DNA of 37,410 nt from Sulfurimonas sp. (GCF_028694895.1 NZ_JAQVKA010000010.1:1-37410), one strand, 5' to 3'. Shown: positions 10,495 to 19,358, numbered from the stretch's first letter. Made by a program: numbers and translations. Notes: a model not told the origin generated them from the letters alone.

Positions 10495-11355
10495 AAACCT
10501 ATCTTTATAGCTACATTTTTTACAAAGCTCTTCAACTGCAATATTCTCTTTAAAACCGTCTATCATATCGGTTGCTCTTTTTGAGAAGAGTATATCTCTT
10601 AAACTCTGCTCATTAAGATTGCCAAGATTTATAACTCCATCGCCATCCAAGCAACATGGTACAACAGTGCCATTTGCTAGTATGCCAATATGTGAAGATA
10701 GCCCATAACAAGGTGCGTGAGAGTTGTGAGTGGACTCTAGTGAGGGCCATTCAAAATAGCTATCAAAGTTTAGTAGTACTTTTGGGGCAAGGCGCAGAGA
10801 TTTTATCTTCTCTTTATAGATAGTCTCAGTATCAATAGTTGTATTAAAAAAAGAGTTTAGTTTCTCAAATATGAGTTTATTATATGACTCTTCAGAATAG
10901 ATATCATCAAGATTCCAAAGACGAAGATTTATAAAAGGCTTGGAAAAGTCCTCTAGTTTTTGTGAGCAAACATCTAAAACATGCCCTATATACTCTTCAA
11001 AGCTAATGTTTAGACTATTTTTGTTGAAACTGTTTAGTGAGATGTTTAGTTGGCGAACTGCTTCATGAAAAAGTGTTTTAGCACTATGTTTAGAGAGATA
11101 GTAACCACTTGTTGTTAGCTCTACTTCAAAGTTGTATTTTTTAGCAATATCAAGATACTCATGTAAATTAGAGAGAAGCAGAGGGTCTCCCATCACATGA
11201 AAGGCTAGAGTCTTTGTATATGGAGTCAGTTCTTTGAGTGTTTTTTCAAAGAAATCAAGAGACATAGTTTTTGATGGATTTGCTTTTGGAGGGCAAAAAC
11301 TACAAGCAAGACCGCAAATATTTGTTACTTCAATATGGACACGATGAAACTGCAT
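10483..11355 (-). CDS. Radical SAM / SPASM-type protein
   Basis: CGLACSFC (CxxxCxxC) near the N-terminus; C-terminal Cys cluster CYGLSSHIGILANGTVVPCC...CKKC. Confidence 0.85.
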   Translation of the reverse strand: MQFHRVHIEVTNICGLACSFCPPKANPSKTMSLDFFEKTLKELTPYTKTLAFHVMGDPLLLSNLHEYLDIAKKYNFEVELTTSGYYLSKHSAKTLFHEAVRQLNISLNSFNKNSLNISFEEYIGHVLDVCSQKLEDFSKPFINLRLWNLDDIYSEESYNKLIFEKLNSFFNTTIDTETIYKEKIKSLRLAPKVLLNFDSYFEWPSLESTHNSHAPCYGLSSHIGILANGTVVPCCLDGDGVINLGNLNEQSLRDILFSKRATDMIDGFKENIAVEELCKKCSYKDRFLNS

Positions 11356-11513
11356 AAAGCTCCTTAATGATTTTGCAACTTTAGCATAAATAAATTAAAA
11401 CTTAAAAGAAAGAAATAATTATAAAGCTACAAGTAATTTAAAAGTTAAATCGGATAAAATTTCTCTGATTTAAAAATTTAGAGCGTAACGCGTTCTTACC
11501 AAAGGATACAAGC

Positions 11514-11645
11514 ATGAAAAAGATTATTTTATTAATCGCATTAACTCTAGGTGCCCTACAAGCTGATAATATCGTTCATTACGATGTAAAAGAGGCTAGT
11601 ACTACAGTTAGTAAACCGAATCACCCGACAACAGATATTTATTAA
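11514..11645 (+). CDS. 43-aa putative secreted micropeptide (not in supplied ORF track)
   Basis: AAAGGA Shine-Dalgarno, then MKKIILLIALTLGALQADNIVHYDVKEASTTVSKPNHPTTDIY; classical signal peptide with ALQA-D cleavage-like site. Confidence 0.65.
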   Translation: MKKIILLIALTLGALQADNIVHYDVKEASTTVSKPNHPTTDIY

Positions 11646-11670
11646 TATCTAAAAATTTTATTTCTCCTTC

Positions 11671-11699
11671 TAAAATAGGTCTTACAGTGGCCTGTTTTA
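11671..11699. terminator. Stem-loop, possible bidirectional terminator between the micropeptide ORF and the convergent corA-like gene
   Basis: taaaatagg..cctgtttta inverted repeat (one G-U) in an AT-rich intergenic region. Confidence 0.5.
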
Positions 11700-11717
11700 G
11701 TGACTTACCCACCTTTT

Positions 11718-12500
11718 TTAAATTTTCTTCTTTACAAAATATATAACTCCAAACATAATAACTGATAAATATATCATGAAAATTGCAACGCTGTTTGTTC
11801 CTGATGCCCCATCTGAAAAAGGAAGGCCGCTTGTATTCATTCCAAAAAAACCTACAACCAAATTTAGTGGTAAAAAAATCGCAGAGATTATCGTTAAAAT
11901 ATAGATTAGATGATTCATTCTTTCGTTTGTTTGTGCATGATGAAAATTATAAAGATAGTCTAGTTTTGATAGTTGCAGTTTTGCTGAGTTAAGAGTTCTC
12001 TCTAGATGCTCATGTAAATCCATATAGTGATTGATAGGAAATTTTTTAGTATCTGTATAATACTCAATCATTTTATCCATCGTTGAAGATGCGTGCATAA
12101 GTACACGTTCTACTCTCACAATATTGCGTTTAAGTTCAAGCCATTTGTTTATAAAAGATTTTTGTGTTTTGTTTAGGTAAAGTGCTTCTTCCATATCGAC
12201 AATCAAATCACGATATGTTTCAAAAGATTTAAGCAGATTATCTATTATCGTGTCTAACATTTTATATGGTGCTTCAAAGCGATTTCCAAGCTCTTCAAAA
12301 ATATCTTTTTCTCTAGTGTAGATATAACTATTATCACTTGTGATGATAAATCCTATAGAGATTAACTCAAGTTTTTTATCTATAATAGGTAATCTTACTA
12401 TCAACATATCGTAGTTATCGTTTTCATCAAATATGGAGGGATGCATAGGATTTTTTAAGTCATCTAAATGAAGATCATCTAGCAATTTAACTATATTCAT
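11718..12500 (-). CDS. CorA-family divalent metal ion transporter
   Basis: C-terminal two-helix region with GFFGMNTSGLP (GMN motif) and basic tail. Confidence 0.9.
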   Translation of the reverse strand: MNIVKLLDDLHLDDLKNPMHPSIFDENDNYDMLIVRLPIIDKKLELISIGFIITSDNSYIYTREKDIFEELGNRFEAPYKMLDTIIDNLLKSFETYRDLIVDMEEALYLNKTQKSFINKWLELKRNIVRVERVLMHASSTMDKMIEYYTDTKKFPINHYMDLHEHLERTLNSAKLQLSKLDYLYNFHHAQTNERMNHLIYILTIISAIFLPLNLVVGFFGMNTSGLPFSDGASGTNSVAIFMIYLSVIMFGVIYFVKKKI

Positions 12501-12516
12501 GCTATATCCTTATGGT

Positions 12517-13959
12517 TTAATTTGAGCAAAATTCAACTCCATTTTCTTGTAATCTTTTTACAATTTTTTGGCTTAATTGAGATTTTAGCTCCATAATGTG
12601 GTGGTATGGAGCAGCGTACCAAATATATAGAATAAAACATGACGTCTTAGTATCGGGAACAAAATGGATACGAGGCCTAAACTCTCTAGAGCGCATATCA
12701 TATCTCCTTCTTAGACTTGAAAACTGTTTTGAAGCGACTTCCATGTATTTTCCAACGCTCTCATATGTTATCTCTGTTACCAACTCTTCTATTTTTTTTG
12801 TATCAGCATTAAAAGGGATTTTAAACTCTATAAGATCATAGATAGTCTTCATTCTATCATGTGTATAGTTATAAACATAATTTGTTACAAAAAAATTGTT
12901 TGGTATAAAAACAGTTCTTCCTGAGCGTTTTAACTCTAGGGCAGTCGTGTTGTTTATGCTTTCATAAAGTGTAACTTGAAATAGTGAGATGTTTATAATC
13001 TCTCCTATGATTTGGTTATTGTTTACTTGTATAAGAATTCTATCTCCAACTTTTATAAAGTTTCCAAAGGAGAGTTGAAACCAAGTTGCTATACTTTGAA
13101 GGTACTCTTTCATACTGATAGTTATTGCTGCTGCTATCACACCAATAAGCGTTGCGGCATAAATAATGTTACTGATATTGAAAATAATCAACATAAGTAA
13201 AACAAGAAGAAAAAAGATAATGTTTAGCACTCGCTTTAATCTAAAGAGTCTATCTTCGTTATCTATTTTTTTTGTTATAAAGTATTTGAGAAGATTAAAA
13301 AGAATAAAAATTAAAATTAAAATTGCAATTTTAATCATATAAATTGGAAGTTGAGTCTGTTTGAAAGCCGCTAATTCGCTAAGATATCTCTGTTTTGTAC
13401 GCTTTAAAACCTCTTCTTTATTATCCAAGAGTCCTCTTGCATTTTCAAAAAAATCTAATGCTTTTTTTAGCTGATACTCTTTAAAAAAATCTCTACTCTC
13501 TAAAGCTTCGCTCGCTTGTAACTCTTTTTCTAAGAAGGTAACTGCATCGTCAAACTCTTGTTTTAAGATTTTTAAACGTTGAGTTTGTATGTTGAATTTG
13601 CTCTTTAGACTTGTAAATAAATACTCTATTAGCCCTATATCCTTGGCATCTTCAACAGTGATTTTCTCTAGCAGTGTATCAAAAGATTGAGGGAGTTCAT
13701 CTAGTATTTTCTTTTTACTAGTTTGAAGTTGAAGCAGTTGATTTAACTCTATTTTTTTCTTAGGACCCGCTTCTCTTATACTTCTCTCTATAGCTTGAAT
13801 CTCGCCATCAAGGGCTTGGGCCTTTAGCTGATTATTATATGTTTGTAGCCATATGTTTTTTTCTTTTTCAAAATATAAAAAATCTTCAGCATTTAAAAGA
13901 GATAACAAAAAACTAAAGCCAACTATAAAATACGCTATTTTTTTCATCAAACGCTCCAT
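12517..13959 (-). CDS. MscS-family mechanosensitive ion channel with N-terminal signal peptide/coiled-coil region
   Basis: Central TM helices followed by ISMKEYLQSIATWFQLSFGNFIKVGDRILI and the MscS beta-domain pattern. Confidence 0.88.
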   Translation of the reverse strand: MERLMKKIAYFIVGFSFLLSLLNAEDFLYFEKEKNIWLQTYNNQLKAQALDGEIQAIERSIREAGPKKKIELNQLLQLQTSKKKILDELPQSFDTLLEKITVEDAKDIGLIEYLFTSLKSKFNIQTQRLKILKQEFDDAVTFLEKELQASEALESRDFFKEYQLKKALDFFENARGLLDNKEEVLKRTKQRYLSELAAFKQTQLPIYMIKIAILILIFILFNLLKYFITKKIDNEDRLFRLKRVLNIIFFLLVLLMLIIFNISNIIYAATLIGVIAAAITISMKEYLQSIATWFQLSFGNFIKVGDRILIQVNNNQIIGEIINISLFQVTLYESINNTTALELKRSGRTVFIPNNFFVTNYVYNYTHDRMKTIYDLIEFKIPFNADTKKIEELVTEITYESVGKYMEVASKQFSSLRRRYDMRSREFRPRIHFVPDTKTSCFILYIWYAAPYHHIMELKSQLSQKIVKRLQENGVEFCSN

Positions 13960-13961
13960 AC

Positions 13962-14993
13962 TTATGAAATATAAATTTCTTTTAAAACCTTTATCATACT
14001 CTCAACTGCTCTTTTTGTAGTTGTTTCATTAACTGTATGATAACCAATAGTTGGAATCTGGAGTGTTGTGCCCTGAATCTCGCCTTTTGTTGCAAAAATC
14101 AATCTTCCAAGTTCAGTAGTTCCAAGAGAGCTAATAGTTCTGTTTTTTTGCATTTTATTTTTTAAGTATGTATCTTTGAAGTTGAACTTTATCTTCTCTT
14201 TGATAGCTATTTTTTTTATTTTATCTTTAAGAGGAGATCTAAAAACTGCATTTGAATCTCTATGTCTTAGAACTATATCTATATTTCTAAGTTCCTCTAG
14301 TGTCGGGTAAGGACTAGTGTCTAGAACCAAAAGCTCATTGGTTTTTATATCAAAGCGTCTAAACCACTCCAATAAAAATCTCCAACTTCGCCCCGCCTCT
14401 TCAGACGCTGTAAAAAAAGCTGTACCTTGATAACCTATGGCATACATGTAGATAATCATTGCAACACTTATTACATTATCTAACTGTGCAGAGATTAAAT
14501 CATCTTTAATGTCGAGCTTATCCATAAATGCTATTGGCATCCCAGGTGTAAGATAATCAAAACCGTCAATTTTAAAAATAATGTTGTTTCTTCTCTGGCA
14601 AAGATAAGCTTCTTTTATAGAGCCAAGGCCTAAATATGTGCCAGACCATGGTTGGTAAGCTTGAACTTTTTCATCAACAAATCTAGCTGTAAAGTTGTGT
14701 AAAAGTTGCTCTGAATTTGAATCTCCTGTTAAGTCCGCTTTGTTTTTTGCGATAAATGCAGCGTATTGAAACTCATTATGTCCCGTACAAACAAGACCAT
14801 GTCTATCAGAGTGCGCTGAAATATATCCACGCTCTGGGTTGTCTCCTTTTGCTACTAAAACACCATCATAGTATTCAACTGTAATTCCACGCTCTTCAAG
14901 CTCTCTTTTTATAAACATAAAAAATGGCTGTTCAGCACCTACAACGCTTGGTATTCTTATTAGTTGTTTTAATATATCGTAAAAAAGTTCCAT
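13962..14993 (-). CDS. M42/M20-like (MH clan) metallopeptidase
   Basis: Putative metal ligands retained: SAHSDRHG, SAQLDNV, ASEEAG, VLDTSPYP, GYHTVNE. Confidence 0.85.
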   Translation of the reverse strand: MELFYDILKQLIRIPSVVGAEQPFFMFIKRELEERGITVEYYDGVLVAKGDNPERGYISAHSDRHGLVCTGHNEFQYAAFIAKNKADLTGDSNSEQLLHNFTARFVDEKVQAYQPWSGTYLGLGSIKEAYLCQRRNNIIFKIDGFDYLTPGMPIAFMDKLDIKDDLISAQLDNVISVAMIIYMYAIGYQGTAFFTASEEAGRSWRFLLEWFRRFDIKTNELLVLDTSPYPTLEELRNIDIVLRHRDSNAVFRSPLKDKIKKIAIKEKIKFNFKDTYLKNKMQKNRTISSLGTTELGRLIFATKGEIQGTTLQIPTIGYHTVNETTTKRAVESMIKVLKEIYIS

Positions 14994-14995
14994 GA

Positions 14996-16048
14996 TTATT
15001 CTATTATCTCTTCATTATTTAGTTCAAAAAATTCACTAAGCTCAATTGTATTTTCATTAAAGTGCTCGATTCTATCTTCGGCAACTTCAAGATTTCTAAA
15101 TTTTGCAATGTGAAAAACAGCATCACCTTCTTGTACGAGAGGAATCTCAGATTTGCCAATGATTACTCCATCAAATGGCGCTCTTAACTCAAAACTATTA
15201 TCTCCAATAGCTTCATCAATAAATGCAATTAGCTCATCTTTGCGTACAGTGTCGCCCAAAGCCTTGATTGTTCTTAGCATACCACTCTCAATGGAACGTA
15301 TCCACTGGCTACTTTTTGTAACAAGAGGGTTTTTCTTCTCAGTTTTTTTTATTATTTTTGGAAGCATACCGCTCTCTCTAAGCACATTTATTATCCCATT
15401 TACACCGATTCTAATGCACTTCTCATCAAACCTTAACGCTTCTCCTGCTTCGTATAAAAGTATAGGAATCCCCTCATCTTGTGCAACAGCTCGAAGTGAG
15501 CCATCTCTTACTTCAGAGTGCAAAATAACAGGTGCTTGAAATGCTTTTGCAAGGTTAAATGTATAACTGTTATCTATATTTGTTCTTATATGAGGAAGGT
15601 TTGATTTGTGGATGGAAGCGGTATGTAAATCTATACCTAAATCACATCTTCGCACTATTTCATCAAAAAATATTTTAGCAACTCTACTAGCCAAGGAGCC
15701 ATGAGTGCTCCCTGGAAAACTTCTGTTTAGATCTCTTCTATCAGGCAAATATCTAGATAAGGTCATGATTCCATAAATATTGACGATTGGAACAAGGATA
15801 ATCGTGCCATGTATCTTTTTTAAAATGGCTAATTTTCGAAGACGTCTTATAATCTCTATACCATTTAGCTCATCTCCATGAATAGCGGCACTTATAAAAA
15901 TAGTTGGGCCACTCTTTTTTCCTCTTATGACGTGAATAGGAAGTTTTGTCGGTGTATTGTAGAGGTTTGGGAGTTCGAGGTTTATGCTAAGAGACGCCCC
16001 CAGTGGTATCTCTTGCCCATATAAAATAAGTTTTGCGCTAGATGACAA
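14996..16048 (-). CDS. Succinylglutamate desuccinylase/aspartoacylase (AstE/ASPA, M14-like) family protein with C-terminal lipoyl-like domain
   Basis: AAIHGDELNGIEI (HxxE), DLHTA, LLYEAGEA motifs; C-terminal barrel-sandwich GMLRTIKALGDTVRKDELIAFI. Confidence 0.88.
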   Translation of the reverse strand: MSSSAKLILYGQEIPLGASLSINLELPNLYNTPTKLPIHVIRGKKSGPTIFISAAIHGDELNGIEIIRRLRKLAILKKIHGTIILVPIVNIYGIMTLSRYLPDRRDLNRSFPGSTHGSLASRVAKIFFDEIVRRCDLGIDLHTASIHKSNLPHIRTNIDNSYTFNLAKAFQAPVILHSEVRDGSLRAVAQDEGIPILLYEAGEALRFDEKCIRIGVNGIINVLRESGMLPKIIKKTEKKNPLVTKSSQWIRSIESGMLRTIKALGDTVRKDELIAFIDEAIGDNSFELRAPFDGVIIGKSEIPLVQEGDAVFHIAKFRNLEVAEDRIEHFNENTIELSEFFELNNEEIIE

Positions 16049-16981
16049 TTAAGCTCCAATGCTATCTTTTTTAATTTTTCTTTTTTCTGGGTTTATTTCG
16101 CTCTTTGGACGTATGTTTTTTGCAATATACTCCATGATTTTTCCAGCAATATCAATCTTTGTAGATTTTTCAATTCCTTCTAATCCAGGAGAGGAGTTTA
16201 CCTCCATAACAAGTGGTCCTCTGTTTGATTGAATCATATCAACTCCGCAGATTCCAAGACCCATAGACTTTGCGGCTGCTAGAGCTGTATCTTTCTCTTT
16301 CTTTGTAAGTTTATGTGCTGTTGCAGTTCCGCCTTGATGAAGGTTTGATCTAAAATCTCCCTCAGCGCCTTGACGTTTCATGGCACCTACAATTTTTCCA
16401 TCAACGATAAATACTCTTATATCTGCTCCGCCAGCTTCTTCTATATACTCTTGAACAAGTAGATTTACATCCATTCCATAAAAAGCGTCCAAAACAGATT
16501 TAGCAGCTTTTTCACTATCCACTAAAACAACACCAACTCCTTGAGTGCCCTCTAGTATCTTAAGAACAAGTGGAGCACCGCCGCTTAGGGCTATTACGTC
16601 TTTTGCATTTGATTTGTTCGAGGCAAAAACTGTTTTTGGCATATCAACACCATTTTTGGAGAGTATTTGAAGACTTCTAAGTTTATCCCTACTTCTTTTT
16701 ATAGCCAAAGAACCTGTTGTGCTAAAGACATCCATCATCTCAAAGTGTCTTACCATCGCAGTTCCAAAAAATGTTCTACTAGCACCAATCCTTGGGATAA
16801 TAGCATCAGGAGTTGGGAGCTCTTTTCCTAAATAATTTACTTTTAATTCATCTTTCATTATCTCAATGCTGCATTTTAGGTAGTCTATAACCCTTACTTC
16901 CCAGCCTCTCTGCTCAGCTGCTTGAACTAATCTCTTTGTTGAATATAACTCTTTATTTCTTGATAATACGTAAATTTTCAT
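16049..16981 (-). CDS. rimK: RimK-family ATP-grasp alpha-L-glutamate ligase
   Basis: LKILEGTQGVGVVLVDS, QEYIEEAGGADIRVFIVDGKIVGAMKRQG, GVDMI..GPLVMEVNSSPGLEGIE. Confidence 0.93.
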   Translation of the reverse strand: MKIYVLSRNKELYSTKRLVQAAEQRGWEVRVIDYLKCSIEIMKDELKVNYLGKELPTPDAIIPRIGASRTFFGTAMVRHFEMMDVFSTTGSLAIKRSRDKLRSLQILSKNGVDMPKTVFASNKSNAKDVIALSGGAPLVLKILEGTQGVGVVLVDSEKAAKSVLDAFYGMDVNLLVQEYIEEAGGADIRVFIVDGKIVGAMKRQGAEGDFRSNLHQGGTATAHKLTKKEKDTALAAAKSMGLGICGVDMIQSNRGPLVMEVNSSPGLEGIEKSTKIDIAGKIMEYIAKNIRPKSEINPEKRKIKKDSIGA

Positions 16982-16998
16982 CTTCTGCTTCTTTAGGT

Positions 16999-17424
16999 CT
17001 ATTGTGTCTGTTTTGTGAGATATTCTTGCGAAACATCAACTAAAAATCTTTTTGCTAAAAACTTTCTTCCTATTAGCATTGGATATTTCATATCGGAGCG
17101 ATTTGTCAAAGAGATAACTGTGAGGTAACTTTTACCAAAGAAGTCAACTTTCACCCTAATAGAAGGCCTGTTCTGAGTCTCTCCATTGGAACTTTTTACT
17201 CTTTTCATCTGATAAAGAGGAAGCGATATTTTTTTCCCATGATATGCCTCATGAACTTCATCAAGCAACCTAAAGTGAACAATGTCATCTTCATCTATAT
17301 ATATATCATCGCAGTGCAGGGCATTTGAATCAGCTCCAGTATCAACTTTCGCGTCAAGGTTATAAAGTTCTAAATCTGGGATTGATATAATCTCTTTTGT
17401 ACCAATAATTTTCTTTTTTAACAT
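16999..17424 (-). CDS. RimB-like retropepsin-type ATP-dependent protease family protein (RimK-associated)
   Basis: DAKVDTGADSNALH (DTGA aspartyl protease motif), YPMLIGRKFLAKRFLVDVS; adjacent to rimK. Confidence 0.85.
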   Translation of the reverse strand: MLKKKIIGTKEIISIPDLELYNLDAKVDTGADSNALHCDDIYIDEDDIVHFRLLDEVHEAYHGKKISLPLYQMKRVKSSNGETQNRPSIRVKVDFFGKSYLTVISLTNRSDMKYPMLIGRKFLAKRFLVDVSQEYLTKQTQ

Positions 17425-17644
17425 TGAGCAAATCCGATATTTTGGGTAGATTATAACATATTTTCTCTAAGTGAAATAGGAGTTTCCTTTAAGGTTATTT
17501 TTAGCAAATTTTTTTTTATTTGTGAGTATAATTTTGTTTGAACAAAATGGAAATTAGGGTCTTGATGGTAAGTACATTAAGAGTGTTGCGTGTATTGCGT
17601 AATAAAATTCACAGTAGTGAAATGTATTTGTTAAGAGGGCAAAT

Positions 17645-17887
17645 ATGACGTTTAAAGATTTAGAATTTATTCTCGAACTAAATGTGGTAATGAGAAAAGA
17701 TATCGATTATATCTTAGATTTTAGTAGAAAAAATGGCATCGATAACGAAGGTATAGATGACGAACTAAATAAAATGGGTTATGAGAGAATCGTTGAAAAT
17801 GAGCTTGAGTATGGATTGGATGAAGATGAGTATGAACATACAGAAAAGTTTCAACATAGAAACAAATTTTCAGAAGATTACGATTAA
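17645..17887 (+). CDS. Small acidic hypothetical protein (80 aa)
   Basis: Strong SD (aagaggg) 5' of ATG, open frame on otherwise empty strand. Confidence 0.65.
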   Translation: MTFKDLEFILELNVVMRKDIDYILDFSRKNGIDNEGIDDELNKMGYERIVENELEYGLDEDEYEHTEKFQHRNKFSEDYD

Positions 17888-17896
17888 GTAGAGAGT

Positions 17897-17922
17897 TTGA
17901 TAGCACGCTTCTGCGCTATCAA
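17897..17922. terminator. Stem-loop between convergent genes, putative bidirectional terminator
   Basis: ttgatagc...gctatcaa 8-bp inverted repeat between the 17887 stop and the proB stop. Confidence 0.6.
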
Positions 17923-17929
17923 TCATTAA

Positions 17930-18694
17930 CTATTTTTTTACCTCAAAAATAGTTCCTAGTGTGTGTTTGTCTTGTAAAAGATATGATTCTGCAGCACTAA
18001 GGTCAAATCCATTACATAAAAACATTTTAAGTCCTTTTTTTATCAAAAAATCTGCAGCTTTTAATTTTGTCACTATACCACCGGTTGCAAACTCATTATT
18101 TGGTGTTGATTCATCAAAAAGTAAATCTTGTGGAATTTCATTTATTATTTTATAAATTTTGGCATCTTTATTCTCTTGCGGATTTTTATCATAATAACCA
18201 TCAATGTCACTTAGTATAACTAGCAATTCTGCTCCAGTAGCATGCGCGACATTTGCGGATAGTTGATCATTATCACCAAAGAGCTGTTCTGGAGTGGAAC
18301 TTATATCATTTTCATTTATGATAGGTAAAATCCCATTGTCTAAATGTGCATCAATAATCTCTTGAAACATAGTTACTCTTTTTCCTGAGTCAAAATCATC
18401 CTCTGTGAGTAAAATTTGTGCTGTTGGGATATCATAAATATCAAATTTATTCTTATAAGCTGTCATTAAAATAGGCTGGCCAGCCGCAGCAAGCGCTCTT
18501 TTACCAATCTGTTTTCTCTTATCTAACTTAAGCGTTGAATAGCCCGCTGCAACAGCTCCAGACGTTACTAGAATAACCTTATATCTTGTTCTTAGCTTGG
18601 CTATTAGCGTTACAAGATTGAGCATACGCACTTTAGCAATTTCGTTGTTTTGCGTTAAAACTGCTGTTCCAACTTTTACTACAACTCTTTTCAT
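17930..18694 (-). CDS. proB: Glutamate 5-kinase
   Basis: VVKVGTAVLT, LVTSGAVAAGYSTL, ALAAAGQP, INENDIS, FGDNDQLSANVA, ATGGIVTKLKAA. Confidence 0.96.
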   Translation of the reverse strand: MKRVVVKVGTAVLTQNNEIAKVRMLNLVTLIAKLRTRYKVILVTSGAVAAGYSTLKLDKRKQIGKRALAAAGQPILMTAYKNKFDIYDIPTAQILLTEDDFDSGKRVTMFQEIIDAHLDNGILPIINENDISSTPEQLFGDNDQLSANVAHATGAELLVILSDIDGYYDKNPQENKDAKIYKIINEIPQDLLFDESTPNNEFATGGIVTKLKAADFLIKKGLKMFLCNGFDLSAAESYLLQDKHTLGTIFEVKK

Positions 18695-18842
18695 AAACTT
18701 CCTTTATATTTTAAAGATGCTCCTATTGTAACAAGTCAAACATTTTATTTTTATTATAATGAGTAGTTAGAAGAGTTAATGGCCATAGATAAATTACAAA
18801 TTATGATAGAATTGTGTTTATATAATTTAGATAGGATTTTTT

Positions 18843-19070
18843 ATGCATGAAGAGACAACTTTAACAAAACTAAACGATAAAATATCAACAATTGTGGAAC
18901 ATTATAAAGCATTAAAAGAGGAAACTGAGACGCTTAGGCTTGAGAATGTAAGACTTAAAGCCGAGAGTGGACTAAAGAGCCAAGAGATAGAAAAACTTAT
19001 AGAACAAAATGCACTTAAAGATTCTGAGATAGAGTCAATTGTAGATAAACTAGAAAGTATTATGGCCTGA
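18843..19070 (+). CDS. Small coiled-coil protein (ZapB-like architecture)
   Basis: 75 aa, almost entirely heptad-like; immediately upstream of the ZapA-like ORF. Confidence 0.6.
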   Translation: MHEETTLTKLNDKISTIVEHYKALKEETETLRLENVRLKAESGLKSQEIEKLIEQNALKDSEIESIVDKLESIMA

Positions 19071-19074
19071 GAAG

Positions 19075-19293
19075 ATGAGTAAAAAAATAGGATTAAACAT
19101 AGGTGGCCGCCGTTTTGATGTTGATGTTGATGATCAATTTGCATCTTTTTTAGAAAGAGAGATGAGAGCAGATTTTAATATAGAAGGGAATAACGATTTA
19201 AAAGCGCTACTTCATGCGTATGTACGCAAAAATCATGAGTTATATCTTCAAGAGCAAAAGATAGAAGAAATCACAAAAAAATTAGAAATCTAA
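19075..19293 (+). CDS. ZapA-like small protein
   Basis: 72 aa, KIGLNIGGRRFDVDVDDQFASFLEREM resembles the ZapA N-terminal beta-hairpin, followed by coiled coil. Confidence 0.5.
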   Translation: MSKKIGLNIGGRRFDVDVDDQFASFLEREMRADFNIEGNNDLKALLHAYVRKNHELYLQEQKIEEITKKLEI

Positions 19294-19358
19294 TACAAGA
19301 TTTATTCTTATATAAGTTAAGAGTGATATAATTCCATCCTCTTTAATAGAGATGGTGT

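Noticed and set aside
11486-11493. AACGCGTT palindrome upstream of the micropeptide
   Set aside because: Only 8 bp and no partner site nearby; too weak to claim as an operator.
11783-11992. Plus-strand ORF inside the corA-like gene
   Set aside because: Antisense to the conserved CorA membrane region, including the GMN motif.
12596-13200. Plus-strand ORFs opposite mscS
   Set aside because: Shadow ORFs with no motif; the minus-strand MscS reading is convincing.
15153-15539. 128-aa plus-strand ORF opposite the AstE-like gene
   Set aside because: Antisense to conserved Zn-enzyme motifs; low-complexity Ser/Ile composition.
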